Assembly: GCA_008933995.1 (NCBI GenBank)
Contig: WARS01000016.1
Location: 11,403,848 to 11,467,847, forward strand
From: Datnioides undecimradiatus
Taxonomy: Eukaryota > Chordata > Actinopteri > Lobotiformes > Datnioididae
Reading direction: 5' to 3'
Length of the DNA stretch: 64,000 bases
The notes beneath the pieces are model-generated. The model saw nothing but the letters and a program-made list of their open reading frames with translations. It searched no databases and was not told where the DNA came from. Position 1 is the first letter of the stretch; each line of letters opens with the position of its first letter. Positions 14,639-25,500 of the stretch are shown here, one piece after another. The position numbers and the translations under genes are program-made.

Positions 14639-17600
14639 AAAAGAAAAATCAGATTTTTCTGTAGCAGATACAGGAAAGAAGCCTGATTCTACTGAAGCAC
14701 TATTACAATGAGGCAGCATGCTGAAAAGAAAAGACCAGATAGGTTGGTGTAAAGAAGAAGCATAAAAAATGAGCATAGCCCTAAAATAGCACATGCAATA
14801 TATAATGCATGCAAAAACACTGTAATTCTGCCAAGCTGGCTAAAAATCTAAGTGGTTTGTTTTTTAGTTACTTAGAATTCAACATAAAGGACACCAAAAC
14901 AGAAATACACTAACAAACTACGCATGACTACACGTATCTGCGTGCGGACAAATAGGCATTTATAGATAAGCTATAAACTACAGTATGTTAACATCTACAG
15001 TACAGAGTTGTAGGAGGGGTCACTCCTTACCTTCCCATTCTGATAGACATGGTGCAATTTAATTAAGAAACAGAGTTAACTTAAAGATCAACAATGTGTT
15101 TCAGAGAGAAAAAAACAATGCAATCAAGGTGCTAAACACATGCTGTAGGTTATGTAGAGAAGAGCAATAAATAAAGAGGTGAAACTGTATTGGAAGGATG
15201 TCAGTGTTTCTGCTAAGAAAATGCAACACTAACAAGAAAAAGTCATAAAATGAAAAATGAAAAAATAAAAACAAGAAAAAACAAACAATCTGTAATTGAA
15301 ATACAGTAAACTAAACTAAACTAAACTAAACTAAACTAAACTAATATTCTCTGGGATCTGTTTAAACAACATAATGTCTTTTCGTGTCAGCCATGCAGGA
15401 GTGTATTGTACAGCATAATCAGCTGCATGCATTCATATTAATGTTAGATGAGTCTGACATGCAGGACTTCTCCAGTCCTCATCAAATGAGAGACAGATCA
15501 GGATAAAACAGCTGAAAGAGATGGTCAGAAGTGAAAATAGGGAATTAAATGAAGAGGTGACAAGTCTGTATACCTCCGTGGTTCTATTGACCATCATCTG
15601 GTTAGGACGCATTGAGAGAGAAAGGAGGGATAGGGTGTAGGGTTGTTAGGGAAAGGTCTTAACACAACATTCACATAAAACACAGGGTAAATTAGCAAGG
15701 TCACAAGAAAAATAAGTAAAACGACAAGAGAGAAAACAATGAGGCATCCCAAGAGAGGCTCTGTCCATTAATATTATCATTTTCCTAAATGGACGTGCAC
15801 GTGATCAATAAAATAAATAAAGCTGTCAAAGTGAGAAATTATCCATTCAGTCGAATGCATTATCACAAACATCCTCAATTTCTTCCTCCCTCTCAATCTT
15901 TGTAATCATACTCTCCCTTTCCTTCCATTCCAACTGTCCCTCAATCTACTGCTGCTCCACTGCCATCTGGTCCTTCCACCATCCCTCACCTTAGACTGGA
16001 CGTCAGCGTTGTGGTCGTTCTGGAGCAGCAGCGCGGCAGACTTTGTGTCGTCTTTGCGGGCTGCAATGTGCAGGGCTGGAAGGCGGACCTTGCCCTTGGT
16101 GTCATGCTCCAGCAGCAGGGAGACCACAGAGTTGTGCCCCTGCTGGAGAGCAATGGCCAGCGGAGTGAAGCCATCCTGTAGGTGCAGAGAGAAGAATTGA
16201 CAACATGACTACAGTCAAAATCAGTCAGTCAAGAAAGGCAAAAGAAGACAAGGGTATAGGCATTACTTAGCCTTACAGTGAGTTTAATTTGAAAGACAAG
16301 AGACATTGTATGCTTTACACATGAGCATACCTCCGTTGCAATGCTTTGGTTTCCGTCATTTTCCAACAGGTATCGCACCACCTCCAAGTGATTCTCTTGG
16401 GCTGCCATGTAGAGTGGAGTGAAGCCATTCTGTTGAGGCAAATACATACTTACTACAATGAATACACATGTGGTGTAACATCATATTCTTGTCATTAGTA
16501 TTTGACACTTTTTAATCCATTATCTCAAAGCTTTTGATCATTGTGAAGCTTCTCACCTGTGACTGAGAGTTTACATCCGCTCCTCTTTTCACCAGTAGCC
16601 TGACTACTTCTTTCTGTCCGGCCAGTGAGGCAATATGGAGGGCCGTGTTTCCTTTCTGCAGAGAAAATCAGGATAAGGCCATCAGCCAAGTGTGTATCCT
16701 GTGCGTAAATGCCTTATAAATCAATGCTAGTTGATAGATTCGCAAGTATAAACAACAGACACAGAAACCTCCAGTGGTGGAGGATTCTGATCTTTTACTC
16801 CAGCAAAAGTATGAAGTCCACACTCCATGTTTCTCCACAAGTATAAGTCTAAAACAATAGATAAGTAAAAAAAATGTCAGCAAAATGTACCTGCAGTAAA
16901 ATGCTCCCTGTCTGTGTTTTACAACTATACATTATAGTTTGGGATCAATATTACTATTACATAATGTATTTGTTGCATTTTACTTCTGTAAATGTTTAAA
17001 TATGAGCTAATTTTTACTATTTTGTATAGTGTTGGGTAGATCACTATACAGCAATGGATCATATTCTATAAGGCCGTCATATAGTTGTAGCATCACTATC
17101 CTGAGAGAACAGCTTTTTGGCTAAGTTTTATCTATTTATAATCCAAGTGGTCTGTAATCTTAAAAATAACTACAAATGAAAGCTGTTCTGTTCTGCTATT
17201 CTTTACTTAAATAAGTGTACTCAGTTACACTCCATTACTGGAAAGCTCCGATTGTATAATCTCTTCCATGAGAATCAAACTTTACAAATTAAATATGCAC
17301 AGATGTTTTGGTCCAAATTTGTTTTTACTTTCAGGACATTAAGGTTACTGACTGATTAATATCAAAGGCCAGATTCATGAGTGGTAGGGTGACAGATTCC
17401 TTGCTGGCTGTTTATCATTGCGAGCTGTTAAACTTGACACGTTAAGCATCCACAGTGTCACATATCGAGGTTGTCAAGCACCTAAGCCCACACTCACTCT
17501 CATCCCTCTTTCTCATTTGCAGTGAAAGTACAACATCTAATCATGGTGATAAGTACACTGTCATCTCTTTAAAAGCTTAAATAAAAAGCTTAAGAAAACC

Positions 17601-19510
17601 ACTTCTAAATGTTGTTTTCACATCAACGTAAATTAAAAAACAAAAACCATTAAAAATTCAGAAATGCAAATGAGATACTCTTCTTGGGAAACACTTGGTT
17701 ATTGTGATTTTAAAAAATTAAATACATTTTCAGATGACTTTCTACATTTTCAAGAGAGAGGAACAGCAATTTACACAATACTCTAAAATGGATACCACTT
17801 ATATAACTTGTATTCATGCTCACTCTTTGCTGACATTTCCTTCTTTCTTTATCCATCACTCTGCACCCAGCTGTCATCATCTTCATCCCCCATTTTTTTA
17901 ACATGTCTTCCCCGAATGTGTCTCATATCTTGAAAACTAACAAGGCGTAACCATTTACATAATATCAAATTAAGCATGTACCTTAGTGGAGCAGTCAACA
18001 GGTGCTCCTCTCTCCAGCAGTTCCTCCACTAAATCTTTGTGTCCCTCTTTAGCTGCCAGATGTAGTGCGTTCAGACCATTCTGGAGAATACAGAGAAAAC
18101 ATCAACATATGACTTCAAGAGAACAAATGTAGTATCGCATCAATTAATGTGGCTCAAGCAATAATATTACTATTATTAAGACTCAGACCATACAGCTTCG
18201 GCAATATAGAAAGTCCCTGCAATGGAACAGGCAGGATATACAGGGGAAAGGACACAATATATACAACAACAACAACAACAACAACAACAACTGCACAAGC
18301 AGGTGCACTGAGTCACACGATCCAACAATAAACTGATACAACCCTTGTGAAGCAACAGCACAATGTAAAGTTGCCGACGTCTTAATGTTGCATGCTGTAT
18401 ACGACATTGCACAAATGTTATGCTTGTTTTGAATATTTATGCCACTGGTCAATATTATATTATGTAATATGTAGAAGGACAATTTTTTTAAAGATATTAA
18501 GATCAGAAAAAATATTTTAAAGTTTTATTGTGTTTAAAATGTGTACCTAAAATTCATATAGTGGGATAATTTACAGCTCTAATAAAATGTCAACAAAACC
18601 GAAGAAAACAACAAAAACAAAAGAGATGCGTTATCATTACGTTAACATCCAGGAAGTCAAACCAGTGAAGCAAGAGAAAATATGTTCCTCTGACAGTTTT
18701 GGCATGAGCACATCAAAGGCCTCTGATCCATCTACCAGAGCTACAGGTTAGAAGCAGCACAACAGGAGGACAGTAGAGAGAAATGTTTCATGCTGACATG
18801 CAATCGCAACAAAACGGATGTATTTTTGCAAAACACATGCACAAACACATGTCCTCTGAGACTGACATATACAAGCACACAGAAGAATGATTCACCTCAT
18901 CCTCCTCTTCCTCCATTCTGCACCTTGTCCCTTTGGAACGAGCAAACTAAGCAAGTATTTTAAACCGTGACCTCGTTCTTTTCCTTCAATTCTGTGCTCC
19001 TTTTCTCAAATCAAGTGCCAAAGTCTCTGTCTTCTTTCCTTTCTGTGTGTTCTGCTCCTCCTTATGTCTTTCGTAAGTCTTACTCTGCTCTTTTCAATCT
19101 TTTGCCTTCTTAAATGATGCACCAAGCTGGATTTTAAAGTGATGGAGCTCCAACCATCTAAGGCGGTCCTCTGCCTCCTGCTACTATCTATCCCCTAGTT
19201 TAGATCCAAGCTTCTTGGTCTGTCTGCCTTCTTCTCCCCCCTGCAGGCTCTATCAGATGGGTTACAGAGAGGAACTGTGCCTCCTGGCTCTGAAGACTCC
19301 CCTGGCACTGATGCAAAAGAGGAGCTGTTATGCTGCTAACACTTCAATCATTGCCTCCTTCCTTCCCTCGTGCACGTATCACACGCCTGCATGTACACAC
19401 ACAAATAACCACACACACACACCCCTCTCTCTATCTCTGAGTTGCCAAATGCCAAACAGCCAGAGGGGTGTCATGTTTCTGCACAGTCATAGAGGGTATG
19501 TAGGACACAA

Positions 19511-19553
<43 letters not shown>

Positions 19554-21187
19554 AATGGATATTCATATTTAGAAGCTATTGAAAATGTCAACCTTTCAAA
19601 AAGAAAAAAGAGGCCATTCCTCAGAGGCCAAAGTATGTAAGTGAGTGTCTGGTCAAGTGAGTTACTGTGTCAGAAATACAGTATGTGACATGACTTTAAA
19701 AGGTAAAAATAAGAACCACCATCATGTGCAAGATTGAAATACCTGACAAGTCATACATTAAGCAAGAAGCTGCCAATGAGCTTTCTAAACTGTGGCAAGA
19801 GGAGCTTGAATGTTTTTTGAAAAGCAATAATAAGCCTCCAATTAGAAAACTTACTGTAGCACAATTGACCAGTGAACACCGGAGACGTAACTAATGTTTT
19901 ATCCTTGCTGCAATTACTTGACATATACTTCATAATTAGTCTTTTGTTTTTTTCAATTAAACCCACAAAATGTCAGAGAATTGCAAAACATTCACAATCA
20001 CATGTTCCCAGGATTCAACTATCCACTGTAATTTATTGTAATTATATGCAGGAGAGATAATTTTACCTTTTTTTACCTTGTAATTTTAGCAGCTGGAAGC
20101 AGTAAATATTTTAAATTTTGCCAAATTCAGGTCTCTATTTAAAATTAATAATCAGCACTATCACACATGACAGAAAAGCAATAGAGCAGAGAAAAATGTC
20201 TTCACATATGTGAATATCTAACAAGTAAATGGACATTTTTGCTTAATAAATGACTTAAACAATTAGTCAGTCACCATATTGTTATCAATTTCTTTTGGTG
20301 ATCAACTGATTGACGACTGACTAATCTTTTAAGCACTATCATGGACAACATCATCCACTTCATCACAAGCACAGTCATCAGGGGATGGGTGTGGCTCTTC
20401 TGAGCTGGAGATGCTTGTCATACTCTGCTATGGATCACTTCACCTCAGTTAATGATAAATTACATTACTCAGCCAATCAGTGAGACTTTCACCACAGCGC
20501 CAACAGGCTAGATGAAACAACTTCCAAGTATGAGACTACATGCTCTTTGCTGCGGTTTGAATAAGCACAAAGTTTCAGCTTTGGTTTCCATCAGGTTTGA
20601 AATGATGGACTCACTGACACAGCAAGAATTGTGCAATATTATTAAAGCGTTTCAATCACATTTCAACCATTATGTATTCACAGGAGAGACAAGCAAAACC
20701 CACAGTGTATTCACACACACACACACACACACATACACACACTCTCTCACACACACTGATCTAAATCTCCTTTTCCTCTGAGCTGTAAGTGAAAGCTTCA
20801 TTTAGCTAATGGACATTCAGCCCAACATGGTGATCCCTGGCAGTTTGTAGTGCTTCCTGGCAGGAGGGAGATCGCTGAGCTCCAACCAACGCAGATTAAT
20901 ATTCACGCCCCTATGACCGCTAACCTCTGTTATAATCGCACATGATAAATAAAGTTTATTTGTTGTTGTTTTTCAGGCCAAAGTGGCAGAAGGGGTGACT
21001 GTTAGAGGAAAAATAGAGGAAATAATGTAAATGCGTGCAGATTAAAGAGTAATATCACTCACCAAGGATTAACATTTTGGTGGATTAGAGGGGTAGGTCT
21101 GGCCTTTAATTGTGAGGACATGGAAATGCACTAGCTCACACACACAAACACACAAATGACACACTCATAGAACAAACTCTCTCTCTT

Positions 21188-21240
<53 letters not shown>

Positions 21241-22527
21241 TATATGCATACTGTCTTTCCTCTGCAATTCATAAAAGAACACATCTTACATAGGGAAATG
21301 CAATAGTGGGAGCTTAAGTTAGGTGTTTGGAAGGTGTTTTATTCATTTCATTCATAAAATCTATGCAGTAGTTGGACTGTGGATTTGGCTGACGGGATAG
21401 CGTATCTCATTCTCTGCTACTCTTTAACTAACTTGGACAGCCTTCTGCCCTTGGTGCCAGACTCTGGCCCTCACAACTCTGTTGCTGCTTTCTAGGATCT
21501 GACTCTTCAGTTATTAATGAACACACCACCAAGGGCAACACTCAAAATTCCTGCGTGACGTTCCAGTGTCTCCCACTGTTTACCAGATGCAGTTTAACTT
21601 AAGTCATGAGACAGCTGATGATGTTACATCAGCTATTAGTACTTTTAGGGTACATTTCCTGTTCTTATCTGATAACATTACAAACAATATGGGTGTTATA
21701 CCTGAAGACACTGTGACAGTTGTGAAAACAGGACGTTATTCCCTAGTGACTAATATTAAAAATACTAATCTAATCCAAGGGATATTTGTAAATAGCTGAC
21801 TTACACAAATCCAATTTGTACTTATGATCATATGAGGTTCCTTCTAAAGTCAGTGCTGATTTGTTGCAGATTGTTGCCCCAAATAAATGTGATCACACAC
21901 TTTATATAATTGCATGTCTGTTAGTGCTCTTATCAACGTAGCTCTCTTTCTACTGGTTCCAATGGTGATGGCACTTTATGGATAATGGTTCTGTAATTGT
22001 TTGGAGTGCTTTTCCACTGACATGATTCCGATCCACTCATTTCCTTGAGAGCAATTTTGCTGCTAATAACAAGTAACATGATAGTTTTAAATGATCATCC
22101 CCTGCCACTGTGGTGGTTGTGAAAATTGGTATCTCCTCAAAAAAAAACCACATGGCATGATATCTGGGCAAATGTCAATTAGCACTGTCTGCATGGTCAT
22201 ACAGTATCAGACAGCTGGTAATCAGGCACAGTACCCTTGTCAAGCTACATACCTACAGGAGGACTATAAGTACTGCACTTGTAGGAATGTGTGTATGTAT
22301 GTGTGTAAGCCTGTGAATGCAAGTCTGTGTAGAAACACAGATGTACACAAAATATGTGTTTGTGTGTGTGTGTGTGTTTGTGTGATCCATGTAATCAGTT
22401 CTCTAATACTAAGTAAAATTAGCTACAATTAAATGCTTAAGGGCAAGGTCATAGCTAAGTGGTATTTATCTCTTGTGACTCCCTAACAAAATGACATCTA
22501 CTGCATTATAGTACATTGGCCACTGTC

Positions 22528-22579
<52 letters not shown>

Positions 22580-25500
22580 CATGACTGGGATATATATGAA
22601 AATGTCATTCGCATTTTTGGCCATCTGACAAGGGCTCAAATGTGATCATCTGACAGATACTATAAAGGGCAAGGCTCTCCTGTTGCAGGGAGGGAGCTGT
22701 GAGTGTATGTGTGTGTGCAGGAGAGAGAGGTAGAGAGAGAGAGAGAGAGAGAGTGTGTGTAAAATCACAGACCTTAATAGTCAGGCTTTGCTGTTGGTAC
22801 ACAAAACAAAAGTCATGGTGCCCATGACAACAAATAGTAGAGCTATGGGTGGGCAGTGGCAACTTCCTGTCTGCCAACCAATTACAGCGCAGTGTATAAA
22901 TAGTTGCTTCTAAACTGCTGGAAAATTACAAAAGGCCAACAGCAATGAGACAGCAGAAAATGTGAAGGGCTGACGATGGGGCTGCACAGCTGCACACAAC
23001 ACACACACACAAGCACACACACAGACTCATGTAGCCATGGTTCTTTAAGCTGCCTTGTGACTACTGTAAATCATACTGACATAGGCAGGGGACGGGGGGG
23101 GGTTGTTACAGAGATTCCCCCCCCCCCTCAGTGGAATGTGGGTGAGGGTGGGTGTGGGTCAACCAGCTGTCGGAGGGACATAGACCCATCAAATAAAGCT
23201 GAGATTGGAGGGAAGAATGGGTGTGGGGGAGGGAAGACCAGGGGAGTAATGGCAGACATTCTCTTGTGAGGCAATGTCTGGCAGGTTAAGGTATGCGCTG
23301 ACTTTGCTCAGCTGTGTGATGCCACCGTGACGCAGCAGAGTGAGGGTTAAATTCAGCAGGTTTGACGGACAGACCAGACAGTACAGCTTTGACCCAAAAC
23401 TGTGACAGCTGAATATAATGTTAGTATAATTTATTTACTGCATGTCATCACCAAATCTGCTAGAACCATTTAACAGCAGATTTCAGAAAATGTTTTTGCT
23501 GTATCAATCTGAACAGATGTTTTATGCGTTCAAAACAAAGTCTAAACCAAAAAGACAAACTAAACCTAAGATAAACTGAATATTTGCTGTAGCTGCTGTT
23601 GAATGCACATGAGAAATTATTTCCAAAAAAGTATAATGTCTAACATTCAGACTTCCGAATGAGTCAACACTTGCAGTTAAAACTGTAGGGTACTCACACA
23701 TAACTGAACTGAATAGTAGCGCTGTTTAATTTAAGTTTAGCTAGCTAAGTAGAGCTAGACAACAGTATGTTGTGAATGTAACCTGCTGAACAACACACGT
23801 TAGTGCATGCCATAAGGCTAATATAATGGTAATGAGACCGGACAATAACTAGGCAAAACTAGACAGTAATTGATAAATGTTCTCTCTAGCACTGAAGTAA
23901 TGAATAGACATTTATATGTAGCAACTGTGGTGGAGGGGTCTATTTGCAAATGTAACAAAGGAAAAAATATAAATCATAAATAATCAAAGAATAAATCATA
24001 AGCATAGGCAGAAACAGAAATGTCATGAGGCATCAGATGTTGGATGTTGCTTCTGTTGAACTTGCTGAGAAGTTTCCTTACCTGGTTACAGGTGCTGATG
24101 TCTACTCCATTTTTCAGGAAGTCAAGGACTTTGTCAATGTTCCCCGCTCTGGCAGCCCGCAGGAAACTGGTGTTGCTGTCAGACTAGACAGAGGAAAAAG
24201 ACAGAAAGACTTATTTTAGAAACAAGAATACAAGCATGTTTTAACTTTTGGTTTCATTAAGTTTTCAGGTCTATGCTTGGTATTGTGGGTAGAGGTGGGA
24301 TATGTATAAATTATATGTTAATACATATAAGGGAAGACTATATTATATTAAATATTGCGTATGGAAACAATATTTTTTACCAAGCACAAATACATAAATA
24401 AAACATTTTTGGCCATGTAGAGCCACCAATTTTTATACACTCTCTTGTCTTTGATTTTATTATTTACACTACACCTTTTTTAAACCCAGTGTCTTTTCTT
24501 AGCTCAGTTTAGATACAGATCTGAGATAAACACAATCAAAATCAATTTAATCAATGTGGCTTATTATGGGAGTTTATTTGATATAAAAAGCTCATATAGA
24601 AGGTTCAGATAGAGTTTTATGGTTTTATGGAAGTCAGACTTCCTGCTTATGTCAATAGTTTGTTTGAGCAGGCTACTCTAAAATTAAACACAGAGGAACA
24701 TGGCTGCACAAGCAGCTGCAACACACAGACACACGGTCACGCACACATGCTCTATGTTTTGCTGGATTTATGTATATCCACAAATTGAATTTGAAAGTAA
24801 TTCACTGAATTCCTCAGAAAAGTTGAGAGCACGCACTTAGGGATGACATTTTTCAGGTAAACAGTTAACCTCAATATCTAAGTTGATAACAGTAAAGTGA
24901 CATCACGGTACACATTGAACTTCATTAACAAGACATAAACACATAAAGCAAATAATAAATTATCCAATCAGGGAGAGACAGCCCACAAAATTCCTAGTTA
25001 GACAGAGACGCAGACCAAAACAACAGCCAGTCAGAGAGATTGTATCTTAACAGCGAACACAGAACAAATTTTCTGAAATCAGTTTTCACAGAATAACTGC
25101 ATCTTTACATGAAAGTCAGGTTAGGTCATGTTTTTCAAAATAAAAGGTCCCAGTCTACACACACACAAATTCACAATATACAGTACAAACATTATAAATA
25201 AACTATATATATACAATATACATGAATACCTACTGGCCATACATACATACATACATTTTCTGTAACTGCTTTATCCCTTTTTGGGTCACGGGGGGGCTGG
25301 AGCCTATCCCAGCAGTCATTGAGCGGAAGGCAGGGTTACATACATACATAGTCGAAATATATATCTATATCCTTTATGTACTCAACATTTAGACATACAT
25401 TACTGTTACGCACGCACGCTCGCATGCATGCACACACACACACACACACACACACACTGGAACAGCAGCATCACAGCAGCAGCCCACAGCTTTGAGCTCT

